From positions 1 to 64,000 of the forward strand of contig NZ_FOAP01000013.1 in assembly GCF_900109545.1 (NCBI RefSeq): a stretch of 64,000 nt of DNA, given 5' to 3'. Position 1 is the stretch's first letter. Each line of letters begins with the position of its first letter. The position numbers were made by a program, and so were the translations under genes. This stretch comes from Stigmatella aurantiaca. Its GTDB lineage: Bacteria > Myxococcota > Myxococcia > Myxococcales > Myxococcaceae. Below, piece by piece: positions 7,892-17,175 of this stretch. Under the pieces are notes generated by a model that worked only from the letters and a program-made list of their open reading frames with translations, did no database searches and was not told where the DNA came from.

Positions 7892-9673
7892 ATGAAGCGT
7901 TCGATCTTTCTGGGCCTCGCCACCCTGACGGTGGCGGCGTGTGGAAGCGAGGATGCGCCTCCCGTCGAGACGCAGGACTGCCCCGACGCGGTGGAGAGCG
8001 TGCTGCCCTCGCCCATCTCCCAGTCCCAGGCTGTTGCCGAGGAGGTGCCGCCGAAGTTCATCGTCCGCTTCCGCCGCACCGTGTCCGCCTCCGCCGCCAC
8101 GCGGGCCGCCGGGGATGCCGTGGTGCGCTTCGGCGGCCAGGTCCACGAGCGGTGGCCCAAGCTGGGCGCCGTCGCCGCGGAGCTGACGCCCGAGGCGCGC
8201 CAGCAGCTCGAGCAGGACCCCGAGGTGCTCTCCATCACCCCGAACCGTCCGGTCTACGCCTTCGCCACCTCGCGCCTGCCGCCGCTCACCACCGGCAGCC
8301 CCACCGAGTACACCGACGGCATCAAGATGGTGCAGGCCGACAAGGTCTGGGATGCCGACGGGGATGGGGTGCTGGATGCCAACGCGCCCACCGGCTCGAA
8401 CATCCGGGTGTGTGTCATCGACAGCGGCTGGGATGACCGGCACCCAGAGCTGAAGGCGGCCTATGTGGGCGGCAGGGACTTCGTCGAGAGGGATGATGAC
8501 CCGCGCGACTTCGACACGAAGACGAAGACGTGGGGCGGAGGCCATGGCACGCACACGGCGGCCACCATCGTCGCGCAGATGGGCTCCACGGGCTCGGTGA
8601 ATCCCGCCGAGGACACCTCGGGCGTGGTGGGCGTGGCGCCTGGGGTGGAGCTGCTCGTGGCGCGCGTGCTCAACACCAAGGGCACCGGAGATCTGGTGAG
8701 CATCATCGCCGCGCTGGATTGGTGCCAGACGGAAGGGGCCAAACTGGCGTCCCTGTCGCTGGGCTCCCGGACGTCCGATCCCACGGAGAAGGCCGCGTTC
8801 CAGTCCGCGCTGGAGGCGGGCATGCTCGTCATCGCCGCCTCGGGCAACGGGGGCACGGGCGATCCGGCCACCGAGCCGGGCCTGGCCTTCCCAGCGGGCT
8901 ACGGCTACCCGAGCGTCCTCGCCGTGGGCGCCGTGACGTTCGACGGCGAGCACCCCACGTTCTCGCAGATGGGACCCGAGCTGTCCCTGGTGGCCCCGGG
9001 CGTCGACGTGCTGTCGGCCACCGTGCCCGAGACCAACACCTACTCCGTTCTGGAAGTCGGGGGCGTGCCATACCTGTCCAAGGCGCTCGAGTACGCCCCG
9101 GTGGGCAACTACCTGGGGCCGCTGGTGACGTGTGGCCAGGGGGGCTCGGGGGCGGACTGCGGTGAGAGCGCCACGTGCGATGGGTTCGTGGCCTACGTGG
9201 ATCGCGGCGGCACGGACGCGGAGGGCAACGGGCTGACCTTCGCCAAGAAGGCCGACGCCATGCGGCGCGCCGGCGCCCGGGCGGTCATCATCGGCAACAA
9301 TGATCCCACCGATGGAATGGGCCAGTTCACCCTGGGCGAGCCGTCCCCCCTGTGGCTGCCCACCGCCTCCGTCTCCTTCCAGGACGGTGCGGCCCTCCGG
9401 GGGCTCGCGGGCGAGCAGGCCCGGGTGGGCCTCGTCGGCGTGGACTACACCCGCCTGACGGGCACCTCCATGGCCACGCCCCACGTCACCGGGGTGGCCG
9501 CGCTGGTGTGGAGCGCGAGGCCCTCGCTGACGGCCCTCCAGGTGCGTGAGCTCCTGGAGAAGTCGGCCAAGAACCTGGGCCCTGACGGCAAGGACAACAC
9601 CTTCGGGTACGGGCTCGTCCAGGCCAAGGCCGCGCTGGAGCTGCTGGAGAAGACCTACCCTCCCACGCCTTAG
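7892..9673 (+). CDS. Subtilisin-like (S8) serine protease lipoprotein with PA insert
   Basis: A 593-residue secreted protease. Signal MKRSIFLGLATLTVAAC with lipobox Cys at 17 suggests a lipoprotein. Residues ~50-125 resemble an inhibitor I9 propeptide (KFIVRFRRTV ... EVLSITPNRPVYAF). The catalytic triad is complete: Asp in CVIDSGWDD (~176), His in GGHGTHTAA (~221), Ser in LTGTSMATPHVTG (~525). Between His and Ser, residues ~375-515 hold a protease-associated (PA)-like insert (CDGFVAYVDRGG ... ARAVIIGNND). It would degrade proteins at the cell surface or outside, in keeping with predation. It ends four bases into the convergent anti-sigma gene. Confidence 0.9.
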   Translation: MKRSIFLGLATLTVAACGSEDAPPVETQDCPDAVESVLPSPISQSQAVAEEVPPKFIVRFRRTVSASAATRAAGDAVVRFGGQVHERWPKLGAVAAELTPEARQQLEQDPEVLSITPNRPVYAFATSRLPPLTTGSPTEYTDGIKMVQADKVWDADGDGVLDANAPTGSNIRVCVIDSGWDDRHPELKAAYVGGRDFVERDDDPRDFDTKTKTWGGGHGTHTAATIVAQMGSTGSVNPAEDTSGVVGVAPGVELLVARVLNTKGTGDLVSIIAALDWCQTEGAKLASLSLGSRTSDPTEKAAFQSALEAGMLVIAASGNGGTGDPATEPGLAFPAGYGYPSVLAVGAVTFDGEHPTFSQMGPELSLVAPGVDVLSATVPETNTYSVLEVGGVPYLSKALEYAPVGNYLGPLVTCGQGGSGADCGESATCDGFVAYVDRGGTDAEGNGLTFAKKADAMRRAGARAVIIGNNDPTDGMGQFTLGEPSPLWLPTASVSFQDGAALRGLAGEQARVGLVGVDYTRLTGTSMATPHVTGVAALVWSARPSLTALQVRELLEKSAKNLGPDGKDNTFGYGLVQAKAALELLEKTYPPTP

Positions 9674-10170
9674 TGCGAGGTCAGCACGGGGGAGGCGATG
9701 AGGCAGGCCCCGAAGCGGGCCTCCATCGCCGCCACCTCCTGGCTGCTCGTGTCCTCACAGGCCAGCAGCCCCGAGGCGAGCGCGTCCTGGGTCCAGGACT
9801 CCTCGATGGAGGCCGCCGGGGGCATCTGGGTCATGTTGATGACCAGGAACGCCACGGCCGCCGCGGCGCCCAGGGCCATCTTCCCGGTGGCGGCCCAGAA
9901 CCCCACCCACTGGGGAGACGTCCGAGGCGCCGGAGGCCGCGCGGGGGCGGCCTCCAGCCGCGCCTGAAGCGCCTCGAAGTTCAGCGCGGGCCGCGCGGGC
10001 ATGCGGCGGGCCCGCTGGGCCATCCAGCCGCGCTCCAGCTTCAGCCACGCGAGCGCCTGCGTACACGCGGCACAGGCCTCGGCGTGGGCGCGCACCCGCC
10101 CGGCCTCCGCGGGGGACAGCTCCCCGGCCAGCAACGCGTCCAGGTCCTGCTCAGGGCAGCGGGGGCTCAT
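9670..10170 (-). CDS. Anti-sigma factor, zinc-finger (ZAS) type
   Basis: A 166-residue single-pass membrane protein. The N-terminus carries the zinc-binding anti-sigma motif (AHAEACAACTQ, HxxxCxxC at about residue 28-35, preceded by LLAGELSPAEAGRV). A transmembrane segment (MALGAAAAVAFLVINM) lies near residue 110 and a short periplasmic tail follows. The ATG at 10170 overlaps the sigma-factor stop by four bases, the usual sigma/anti-sigma arrangement, so it presumably holds the neighbouring ECF sigma factor inactive until an envelope signal arrives. The start at 10170 was chosen over upstream in-frame codons because of this overlap. Confidence 0.85.
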   Translation of the reverse strand: MSPRCPEQDLDALLAGELSPAEAGRVRAHAEACAACTQALAWLKLERGWMAQRARRMPARPALNFEALQARLEAAPARPPAPRTSPQWVGFWAATGKMALGAAAAVAFLVINMTQMPPAASIEESWTQDALASGLLACEDTSSQEVAAMEARFGACLIASPVLTSH

Positions 10171-10787
10171 GAACGTCCTCCTCCGAGGTGGGGGGCCAGG
10201 TGCTCGCGCAGCTGGAGCCGCGCGCGGTGAATCTCGTTCTTCACCTTCGGAATCGTCCACCCCATCACCGATGCGATCTCCTCGTACGGCAGGCCATGGT
10301 CAATGCGCAGCAGCAGGGCGGAGCGCCGCTCCTCGCGCAGGTGTCCCAGCGCTTCGGCCAGGAGGACTTCCGTCTCGTGGTCCAGCAGCAGGTCCTCCGG
10401 CGTGGGGCTGGGCAGCTCCGCCTCCAGCAGCCCCTCGGTGTCCTCGCTGGCCAGGTCCACGCGGATGCCGCGCACCCGGCGCGTCTCCAGGAACACCCGG
10501 CGCGCGATGCCCAGCAGCCAGGAGCCCAGCCGGTCCTCGTCCCGCAGGGCCATGAGCCGGGTGTGGGCCCGCACGAAGGTCTCCTGCGTGGCCTCGTCCG
10601 CGGCGGCCTCGTCCCGGAAGGAGTCCTTCAGGAAGCGCCACACGGTGGGCGCATGGCGCTCGAAGAGGGCCCGGAAGGCGGTGGCATCCCCGGCCCGCGC
10701 CCGGCGGACCAGTGCCTGTTGCCCTTCCCGGGTGTCAGGGGGAGCCTCTTCCACGGGGAGCAGTCGCAGGGCGAGCAAAGGGGCCAC
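10167..10787 (-). CDS. RNA polymerase ECF sigma factor
   Basis: A 206-residue sigma-70 family factor with region 2 (residues ~30-95: ATAFRALFERHAPTVWRFL, ADEATQETFVRAHTRL) and region 4 (~140-200: REERRSALLLRIDHGLPYEE, IASVMGWTIPKVKNEIHRAR, a helix-turn-helix). It would direct RNA polymerase to a dedicated promoter set under control of the coupled anti-sigma factor. The regulon is unknown. Its 5' side faces the exported coiled-coil gene at 11003, a plausible target because ECF factors often control a divergent neighbour. Confidence 0.9.
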   Translation of the reverse strand: MAPLLALRLLPVEEAPPDTREGQQALVRRARAGDATAFRALFERHAPTVWRFLKDSFRDEAAADEATQETFVRAHTRLMALRDEDRLGSWLLGIARRVFLETRRVRGIRVDLASEDTEGLLEAELPSPTPEDLLLDHETEVLLAEALGHLREERRSALLLRIDHGLPYEEIASVMGWTIPKVKNEIHRARLQLREHLAPHLGGGRS

Positions 10788-11002
10788 GGTGCTTTCGTGT
10801 CACGAGCCCGCCCGGAGTTTCACGGCAGGCTGCTTTTTGGGACGGAATGCCGGACCGCCCCAGCGTGCCCCAAGTCCGGCCGGGGTGGAAACCCACTTGC
10901 TCCTACCCCCGGGGTCCGGGAGGGCAGGGGGCGGGGGCCGTGCGTTGCCCAGGCGGGCCTTCCCCCCAACCTTTCCACAGAGGACACACGGGAGGTTGGC
11001 AC

Positions 11003-11623
11003 ATGCAACGAGCGGCCTGGATGACGGTAGGCATGGTGTGCGCGGGAATGCTCCTGTGTGGCGCGGAGGCGCCGCGCCTCGCGCAAGCCCAGAACCCCAC
11101 GACGCGCAGCACGGCTTCGGGCACGGCGGAGGCGACGGACACGGCGGCCCTGCGGCAGACCGTGCGGCAGCTCCAGTCGGAGGTGGCGGGAATGCAGCGG
11201 GAGCTGGCCCAGCTCCGCTCGGAGCTGGCGAGCATGAACCCGGAGGTGGGCGTGGGGGGCTCGGGACAGCAGAGCGGCGTCACGGCCCCGGCCTCGCATC
11301 CGCCCACGGCCCAGACCCAGGACACGGCCTCCGCCCCCAGCTCGCCGGGGACCGGGAAGGCACGGGTGGACGCCTTCTACACGGGGACGGTGCGCTCGGT
11401 GTCCGGGGACCGGCTGGTGCTCGTGGACGGTGAGGGCCAGGCCTTCCCGGTCGCGCTGGGCAAGAACACGGCGATGCGCGAGGCGAACGGCCGGCGCATC
11501 ACCTCGAAGCAGCTGGAGCCCGGGACGCCGGTGCGGGCCACGGTGGATCTGCTCTCCCAGAGTGGGAATGAGGCGTCCGACATCACCGTCCTGCCCGCCG
11601 GCGCCCTGCAGCAGGAGCGCTGA
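11003..11623 (+). CDS. Exported coiled-coil protein with C-terminal beta domain
   Basis: A 206-residue protein. ATG at 11003 follows a GGGAGGT ribosome-binding site. An N-terminal signal segment (MTVGMVCAGMLLCGAEAPRL) is followed by a coiled coil (LRQTVRQLQSEVAGMQRELA, ~45-75), a low-complexity linker, and a ~75-residue beta-rich domain (FYTGTVRSVSGDRLVLVDGE ... GTPVRATVDLL) like the small barrels of DUF5666-type proteins. Periplasmic location is likely. Function unknown. It is divergent from the ECF sigma gene across 215 bases and converges with the phosphatidyltransferase gene. Confidence 0.65.
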   Translation: MQRAAWMTVGMVCAGMLLCGAEAPRLAQAQNPTTRSTASGTAEATDTAALRQTVRQLQSEVAGMQRELAQLRSELASMNPEVGVGGSGQQSGVTAPASHPPTAQTQDTASAPSSPGTGKARVDAFYTGTVRSVSGDRLVLVDGEGQAFPVALGKNTAMREANGRRITSKQLEPGTPVRATVDLLSQSGNEASDITVLPAGALQQER

Positions 11624-11628
11624 GCGGC

Positions 11629-12246
11629 TCAGGCGGGGAGCTGGCCGCGCGCCCGGAGCACGGCCCGGGAGTAGTCCACCACGGAGGCCAGGGCCGTCAC
11701 GCCCACGACGGCGACGAGCGCGGGGACGGCGGCGGGCACCAGCAGGGCCGCGATCAAGGTCATTGCCTGGAGCGTGGTGACAGCCTTGCCGAGCATGCGC
11801 GCCCGCAGCTCCACCGGACGGAGCGTGGGCACGAGGCGCGAGACGATGAAGCCCAGGGCCGTGGCCGCATCGCGCAGCAGCAGCAGCGTCACCTGGAGGG
11901 GCGTGAGCAGCCCCTCCAGCAGCAAGGCGAGGATGGCGGTGACGGCGAAGCCCCGGTCGGCCACCGGATCAATGAGCGCCCCGAGCCGGCTGGTGAGGCG
12001 GGCATGGCGGGCAATCCACCCATCCAGCACGTCCGTGAAGCCCGACAGGGCGATGAGCCCCGCGCGCACCCAGGTGTCCGAGTTCATCAGGAACAGCACC
12101 GCCAAGCCCAGCCGGGAGAGCGACAGCAGGTGCAGCAGCGCCAGCTGTGTCCGGCGTGACAGCCCCCCCGTCTTGCGAGGCGCGGGAGCCGGGCCGCGCC
12201 CGGCCGGAAGCTCATGGGGACTGAGAAGGGGTTGATCCATGGCCAT
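11629..12246 (-). CDS. CDP-alcohol phosphatidyltransferase family protein
   Basis: A 205-residue integral membrane enzyme. It contains the complete family signature DG(X2)AR(X8)G(X3)D(X3)D in DVLDGWIARHARLTSRLG followed by ALIDPVAD (residues ~70-95), whose Asp residues bind the metal ions that activate the CDP-alcohol. Several hydrophobic helices follow. The family transfers a phosphatidyl group from CDP-diacylglycerol to an alcohol (for example PgsA or CLS types) or the reverse; the acceptor here cannot be told from sequence alone. The sequence is close in size to phosphatidylglycerophosphate synthase. Confidence 0.85.
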   Translation of the reverse strand: MAMDQPLLSPHELPAGRGPAPAPRKTGGLSRRTQLALLHLLSLSRLGLAVLFLMNSDTWVRAGLIALSGFTDVLDGWIARHARLTSRLGALIDPVADRGFAVTAILALLLEGLLTPLQVTLLLLRDAATALGFIVSRLVPTLRPVELRARMLGKAVTTLQAMTLIAALLVPAAVPALVAVVGVTALASVVDYSRAVLRARGQLPA

Positions 12247-12337
12247 GGCTTGGCGCTCCTTCCTTCAACATAAGGAGGACATTCCAAGCCGCATCCAAGG
12301 CCGCCGCCTCGATGGGAGGGAGGGAGACAAGGCCCTT

Positions 12338-12375
12338 GCCCGCCTGTCCGCCCAGGTTTCCGAGGACAGGCGGGC
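12338..12375 (-). terminator. Hairpin terminator after PRC-barrel-like gene
   Basis: GCCCGCCTGTCC (12338-12349) and GGACAGGCGGGC (12364-12375) form a perfect 12-bp stem, eight bases beyond the minus-strand stop at 12383. There is no T-tract, so termination may be factor-assisted. Confidence 0.6.
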
Positions 12376-12382
12376 GCGAGGG

Positions 12383-12883
12383 CTAGTAGCGCGTCAGGGG
12401 ATCGTGTTCCGGCCCCATGAGGGGCGCGGGCTTCTGCTCCGCGGGCTCCTCGTCCGCGCTCATCGGATCCCAGCCTGGACCCGCGGCCCGGCGCTCGGAC
12501 AGGGCGGGCTCCGGGGCTGCGTAGGGGAAGACGCCAGGGGCCCGGCCCGTGGCAGCCCGCGGACGGGCCACCGCCGCGGGGGTCATCGTCTCGGCATCGT
12601 CCAGCGCGTCCTGCAGAGGGGGCGTGTCGTCCCTGCGCGCCGCGGACGGCTCCGGGGGCATCAGGCTCCGTCCGTGCGCGCCGCGCAGCGAGGCCTTGTC
12701 GAGCGAGAGGACGATTTCATCGCCCTGGAACTGGGCGACGTCATGGAAAGGCACCACGAAGTCCCGGTGGAAAATCAGCCCCTTCTCGATGACGATGCCG
12801 TCCTCCGTGACGTCCACGATGCGCCCCACGTGGACGCCATCCCGGCTCAAGACGGCCATGCCACTTCGCATGCGTTCGAACAT
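12383..12883 (-). CDS. PRC-barrel-like cytosolic protein
   Basis: A 166-residue protein starting at the ATG at 12883 (MFERMRSGM). The first ~75 residues form a small beta barrel pattern, with GMAVLSRDGVHVGRIVDVTE, DGIVIEKGLIFHRDFVVPFH and GDEIVLSLDKASL; this resembles PRC-barrel/DUF2171-type domains that bind protein or RNA partners. The C-terminal half is disordered, Pro/Glu-rich and ends HDPLTRY. A stress or structural role is possible; no specific function can be given. Open frame upstream of 12883 lacks coding character. Confidence 0.65.
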   Translation of the reverse strand: MFERMRSGMAVLSRDGVHVGRIVDVTEDGIVIEKGLIFHRDFVVPFHDVAQFQGDEIVLSLDKASLRGAHGRSLMPPEPSAARRDDTPPLQDALDDAETMTPAAVARPRAATGRAPGVFPYAAPEPALSERRAAGPGWDPMSADEEPAEQKPAPLMGPEHDPLTRY

Positions 12884-13253
12884 TGTCCGCTTCTCCGCTC
12901 GACGTGAGAAAAGGCCAAGGCCCCATGCCCTGACCGATGGGTGCATCCAAAAACATGGCAATGGCCCGGAGGCCTGACACCTCGGGCCGTGTGGATGGCC
13001 GCTCCGGCAGCGGGCGGGTGTCCTCGCCTGCCGCCGTCTGCCTTCAGAACCGGTGCCGTTTCGATCCAGAATGCCGCCGCCCGGGTGGGGGAGGACGAAG
13101 ACCGAGGCCCGTTCCAGGTGAGCGCGAAAGTGCCGTTGTGGCTGACAGGCAGGATGGGCGCTTCTGCCCCGGAGGGCGGTGCTTGGGCTCCGCGCCACGG
13201 AAGTGCGATGATTCAGTTTGCCCCCGTTTCAGAGAGAGAACCGGACTGCATCA
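12884..13253. other. Intergenic region upstream of the chemosensory operon
   Basis: A 370-base stretch between divergent genes without a supported coding sequence. It must carry the promoter of the chemosensory operon. A hairpin is formed by GGCCCGGAGG (12963-12972) and CCTCGGGCC (12980-12988) with one bulged base. I saw no convincing sigma-54 or ECF-type promoter elements. Confidence 0.5.
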
Positions 13254-13733
13254 ATGTCAGAAGTCATGATGTTTGGCGGTGCCGAAGAGGGACGCTTCCT
13301 GATCGTGCGTGCGCGGGGCTGGATTTGCGCGCTGCCCATTGCGGAGGTCGTCGAGACGATGCGGCCGTTGCCGGTGACGCCGGTGGCGGAGGCGCCGCCG
13401 TTCGTGCGGGGGGTGGCCATCGTGCGGGGCCGGCCCTCTCCCGTGGTGCACCTGGCGACGTTGCTGGGCGGCACCCGCGCGGGCACCTCGCAGCGCTTCG
13501 TCTCGCTGCGCGTGGGCGAGCGGCAGCTCGTGCTGGAGGTGGAGGAGGTGCTGGGGCTGCGGCGGCTGGGCGCGCGCGAGCTGGGCTCGCTGCCGCCGCT
13601 GCTGGCGGTCGCCGTGGGGGGCAACCTGGAGGTGCTGGGCACGCTGGATGGGCAGCTCCTGGCGGCGCTGAACACCTCGCGGCTGCTCACCGAGGCGGTC
13701 TGGGGCCGGCTCGTGACGGGAGGCGAGGCGTGA
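13254..13733 (+). CDS. cheW: CheW-like coupling protein (WspB-like position)
   Basis: A 159-residue CheW-domain protein. The ATG at 13254 gives MSEVMMFGG; the fold signature is seen in FLIVRARGWICALPIAEVVE, VRGVAIVRGRPSPVVHLATL and ERQLVLEVEEVLGLR. CheW proteins couple chemoreceptors to the CheA kinase at the inner membrane. As first gene of a seven-gene operon with one-base stop/start overlap to cheR, it corresponds to WspB in Wsp systems. A second CheW follows after cheR, so the two probably link different parts of the receptor array. Confidence 0.9.
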   Translation: MSEVMMFGGAEEGRFLIVRARGWICALPIAEVVETMRPLPVTPVAEAPPFVRGVAIVRGRPSPVVHLATLLGGTRAGTSQRFVSLRVGERQLVLEVEEVLGLRRLGARELGSLPPLLAVAVGGNLEVLGTLDGQLLAALNTSRLLTEAVWGRLVTGGEA

Positions 13734-15160
13734 TGGAGTGGCCCAGGGCCGTGAGCCGGTTCGCCACCTTCGTGGAGCGGCGCCTGGGGCTCGCGCCCGT
13801 TCCCAACGGAGGCCGGGAGCTGGAGGCGCTGCTGGCGGAGAAGTCCGCGCGCACCAGCCTGGAGGCCTACCTGGACCGGCTGGAGAGCGCCGGGCCCCAG
13901 GACGCGGAACTGCGCGTGCTGGCCGAGCGGCTCACGGTGGGCGAGACGTACTTCTTCCGCCACCAGGCGCAGTTGCAGGCGCTGGTGGGGGAGGTGCTGC
14001 CCCAGGTGCAGCGCGGGGGCAAGCCGGCGCGCGTGCTGAGCGCGGGGTGCTCCTCCGGCGAAGAGGCGTACTCGGTGGCCATCCTCAGCCGGGAGAACCC
14101 GCTGGTGGAGCCCGAGCGCCTCTTCATCACGGGCGTGGACGTGAACCCCCGCGCCATCGAGCGGGCCCGCCGCGCGCGCTACGCCGCCTGGTCCCTGCGC
14201 TCCTGTCCCGAGGCGCTGCGCGAGCGCTGGTTCCACACCCTGCCCAGCGGGGACTTCGAGCCCCGGCCCAGCGCGCGGGAGCGCGTGGTGTTCGAGGAGC
14301 GCAACCTGCTGGAGGAGGATCCGGTCTTCTGGGCGCCGGGCTCCTTCGACGTCATCCTCTGCCGCAACGTCACCCTGCACTTCACCGCGGAGGTGACCCG
14401 CGCCGTCATCGCCCGCCTGGAGCGGGCGCTCACGCCGGGAGGCGTCCTGCTGCTGGGGCCCTCCGAGACGCCCCGGGGCTTCTCCGAGTCCTTCGAGGTG
14501 CTGCAGGCCGGCGAGGCCTTCTACCACCGCCGCCGCACGGCCCCCGCGCCCTCCGGGCCTCCGGAGCCCCCGCCCCTGGCCGTGCGCGCCCCCCGCGCGG
14601 CGGAGGCGAGCGCTTCGGTGCCTTCGGCCTGGAGCCCGAAGCCCTCGTCCCACGAGCCGCCCGGCATGGATGGGGCGTGGCGGCTGCTGGAGGAGGAGCG
14701 GTACGCCGAGGCCCAGGCGTGGCTGGAGCAGCTCCCCGAGGCGGACCGGGAGCAGTCCAGCGCGCGGCTGCTGCGGGCGGTGCTGCACTTCCAGAGCGGC
14801 CACTTCCCGGAGGCGGAGCGGGTGGCCGAGTCGCTCGTGGCCACCGGCCGGGCGGAGGCCGCCGTGTACTACCTGCTGGGGCTGTGCCGCGAGCAGGCCG
14901 GGGATGACGGGGGCGCGCGCCACCGCTACGCGCGGGCCGTGCACCTGGAGCCCACGTTCGCGCTGGGGCACCTGCGCCTGGGCATCCTGGCCCGGCGTGC
15001 GCGGGAGGCCATGCCCGCCCGCGTGGCGCTGCGGCTGGCGCTCACGCTGCTCGCGCACGAGCAACCCCTTCACCTGACGTTGTTTGGCGGAGGCTTTGGC
15101 CGCCACGGCTTGATGCAGGTCTGCCAGCAAGAGCTGCGCGCCTGCGCGGAGGTTCCATGA
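13733..15160 (+). CDS. cheR: CheR methyltransferase with C-terminal TPR domain (WspC-like)
   Basis: A 475-residue protein. Residues ~20-80 include the CheR N-terminal helices and GETYFFRHQ. The SAM-binding methyltransferase domain carries LSAGCSSGEEAYSVAIL (~102-118), TGVDVNPRAIERAR and ILCRNVTLHF (~206). The C-terminal ~165 residues (from about 310) are tetratricopeptide repeats (ARLLRAVLHFQSGHFPEAER, LLGLCREQAGDDGGARHRYA). It would methylate glutamates of the operon MCP at 15697. The TPR tail is the hallmark of WspC-type CheR proteins and probably tethers the enzyme. The start overlaps the cheW stop by one base (TGATG). Confidence 0.92.
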   Translation: MEWPRAVSRFATFVERRLGLAPVPNGGRELEALLAEKSARTSLEAYLDRLESAGPQDAELRVLAERLTVGETYFFRHQAQLQALVGEVLPQVQRGGKPARVLSAGCSSGEEAYSVAILSRENPLVEPERLFITGVDVNPRAIERARRARYAAWSLRSCPEALRERWFHTLPSGDFEPRPSARERVVFEERNLLEEDPVFWAPGSFDVILCRNVTLHFTAEVTRAVIARLERALTPGGVLLLGPSETPRGFSESFEVLQAGEAFYHRRRTAPAPSGPPEPPPLAVRAPRAAEASASVPSAWSPKPSSHEPPGMDGAWRLLEEERYAEAQAWLEQLPEADREQSSARLLRAVLHFQSGHFPEAERVAESLVATGRAEAAVYYLLGLCREQAGDDGGARHRYARAVHLEPTFALGHLRLGILARRAREAMPARVALRLALTLLAHEQPLHLTLFGGGFGRHGLMQVCQQELRACAEVP

Positions 15161-15693
15161 CCAGCCGGAGTGAGAGCACGTCCCGGCGCCTGGCCGAGCT
15201 GCGCGAGGAGTTCGATTTATCCTTCTCGCGCCCACCCGCGCGGGTGGACACGCGCTGGGAGGTGCTGCTGCGGCTGCGCGTGGCGGGCTCGGCGCTGGCG
15301 GTGCCGCTGGAGCGGCTGTCGGGCCTGCACATCCTCACCCGGGTGGTGGCCCTGCCGGGCAGCCCCGCGGGGCTGCTGGGCCTGATGGGCCTGCGCGGCC
15401 AGCTGGTGGCGGTGCATGACCTGGCCTACCGGCTGGGGCTGCCCTCGGACGAGAAGCCGCACTGGATGGTGCTGTGCGGGGGCGAGCGGCGCATGGGGTT
15501 GGCCGTGGGGGGCTTCGAGGGCCAGCTGCGCGTCACCCCCGAGCAGATACAGCCGAACGCGGGGGAAGCCCCCCGGCCCTACCTGCGGGCCAGCGTGGCG
15601 CGCCCGGACGCGCCGCCCCTGCCGGTGCTGGATGTGGATGCGTTGGTAAAAGATCTCCTGGACGGGGCCGCGGCTCCGCGGAACACGAGGTAG
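15157..15693 (+). CDS. cheW: Second CheW-like coupling protein (WspD-like position)
   Basis: A 178-residue CheW protein overlapping the cheR stop by four bases (ATGA). An extra N-terminal helical segment (SRRLAELREEFDLSFSRPPA) precedes the CheW fold: LLRLRVAGSALAVPLERLSG, GLLGLMGLRGQLVAVHDLAY, GERRMGLAVGGFEGQLRVTP. Likely bridges the MCP and the CheA-REC hybrid, as WspD does. The N-terminal extension distinguishes it from the CheW at 13254, which suggests the two are not redundant. Confidence 0.9.
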   Translation: MTSRSESTSRRLAELREEFDLSFSRPPARVDTRWEVLLRLRVAGSALAVPLERLSGLHILTRVVALPGSPAGLLGLMGLRGQLVAVHDLAYRLGLPSDEKPHWMVLCGGERRMGLAVGGFEGQLRVTPEQIQPNAGEAPRPYLRASVARPDAPPLPVLDVDALVKDLLDGAAAPRNTR

Positions 15694-15696
15694 TGA

Positions 15697-17175
15697 ATGC
15701 GTAGGAAGTGGACGGTGGGACAACAGATCGCCGGCGGGTACGCGGCGGTGCTGGTGAGCATCGGCATCCTGGCCATCCTGACGATGCGCGGCAATCAGCG
15801 CTTCCTGGAGACCAGCCGGACGATGGGGCACACCTATAAGGTCATGGCCCACCTGGAGACCGTCGTCTCCGAGCTCAACCATGTGGAGTCCGCCAAGCGC
15901 GGCTACGTCATCACCGGCCAGGATGCGTTCCTGGCCACCGTGCGCACCGCCGAGGCGCGCATCGCCGGGGAGCTGGAGACGCTGCGCGCGCTCACCGTGA
16001 ACCTGCCCGAGCAGCAGCGCCACCTGGCCAGCGTCCAGCAGCGCGTCACGGTCCGGCTGCAGGAGATGCAGGAAGTCATCGACGCGCGCCGCGCCAAGGG
16101 CTTCGAGGCCGCCCTGGCGCTCATCGCCGCGGACGAGAACCGGCGCGCCTCGGACACGCTGCGCTCCAGCGTGGACGAGATGCGCGCCACCGAGGAGCGG
16201 CTCCTGCAGGACCAGGAGCGCGGGGCGGAGGAGGACGCGCGCTTCCTCACGTGGCTGGCCGAGGGCGGCGTGGCCGCGGTGCTCATCTTCATCGTGGTGA
16301 CGGGGGTGGCCATCAGCCGCGGGCTGCGCAAGCAGATCGGCCAGGCGGTGGAGCACGTGCAGAGCTCCTCCGCGGAGCTGCAGGCCGCCGCCACCCAGCA
16401 GGTGTCCGGCGCGCGCGAGCAGGCCTCGGCCACGACGGAGGTCTCCACCACCGTCAAGGAGCTGCTCTCCACGTTCCGCCAAATCGCCGGCAACGCGCAG
16501 CAGGTGTCGCGCGTGGCGAGCGAGACCGCGGGCACCACGCGCCTGGGCGCGCAGACGGTGGACCGGGCCCAGGAGGCCATCGAGACGGTGCGCCGCCAGG
16601 TGGACGTCATCGTCAACCACATGCTGGAGCTGGGCAAGCGCTCGCAGGAGATCGGCGGCATCCTGGACATCATCAACGAGCTGGCCGAGCAGACGAACAT
16701 TCTCGCCATCAACGCCACCATCGAGAGCGCGGGCGCGGGCGAGCACGGCCGGCGCTTCGCGGTGGTGGCCGAGGAGATCCGCAAGCTGGCCGACCGCGTG
16801 GGGGCCTCCACGAAGGATGTGCGCTCGCTCATCGACGAGGTGCGCGCCGCGGCGAACACCACGCTCATGGCCACCGAGGATGGCTCCAAGGCGGTGCAGA
16901 ACAGCGCGCGGCAGTTCTCGGACGTGGCGGGCACCTTCAAGCGCATCGCCGAGCTGACGGGCAACAACCTGGACGTGGCGCGTGAAATCGAGCTGTCCAC
17001 CCAGCAGCAGACGACGGCGGTGGAGCAGGTGAGCACCGCCATCCAGCAGGTGGCGATGACGGCCCGGCAGACGGAGGTGAGCTCCGCGCAGACGTTGCAG
17101 ACCTCCACGCAGCTGACCCGGCTCTCCAAGCAGCTCGCCTCGCTGGTGGACAGCCGCACCACGGCCCCGGCATGA
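15697..17175 (+). CDS. mcp: Methyl-accepting chemotaxis protein with CHASE3-like sensor
   Basis: A 492-residue receptor: transmembrane 1 (residues ~8-30, [16 protein letters not shown]), a periplasmic four-helix CHASE3-like domain (~35-180, with [17 protein letters not shown] and [15 protein letters not shown]), transmembrane 2 (~187-209, [18 protein letters not shown]), then a cytoplasmic coiled coil. The signalling tip is [19 protein letters not shown] followed by [14 protein letters not shown]. No HAMP domain is evident between membrane and signalling helix, which is unusual. Presumably senses a periplasmic or contact-related cue and drives the CheA-REC encoded next, with which it overlaps by four bases. 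Confidence 0.93.
   Translation: MRRKWTVGQQIAGGYAAVLVSIGILAILTMRGNQRFLETSRTMGHTYKVMAHLETVVSELNHVESAKRGYVITGQDAFLATVRTAEARIAGELETLRALTVNLPEQQRHLASVQQRVTVRLQEMQEVIDARRAKGFEAALALIAADENRRASDTLRSSVDEMRATEERLLQDQERGAEEDARFLTWLAEGGVAAVLIFIVVTGVAISRGLRKQIGQAVEHVQSSSAELQAAATQQVSGAREQASATTEVSTTVKELLSTFRQIAGNAQQVSRVASETAGTTRLGAQTVDRAQEAIETVRRQVDVIVNHMLELGKRSQEIGGILDIINELAEQTNILAINATIESAGAGEHGRRFAVVAEEIRKLADRVGASTKDVRSLIDEVRAAANTTLMATEDGSKAVQNSARQFSDVAGTFKRIAELTGNNLDVAREIELSTQQQTTAVEQVSTAIQQVAMTARQTEVSSAQTLQTSTQLTRLSKQLASLVDSRTTAPA

Noticed and set aside
4845-7895. Very long open frame (1,016 codons) on the plus strand opposite the TonB receptor
   Set aside because: Composition is Arg/His/Pro-rich, typical of the antisense frame of a high-GC gene. 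The receptor on the minus strand has clear domains.
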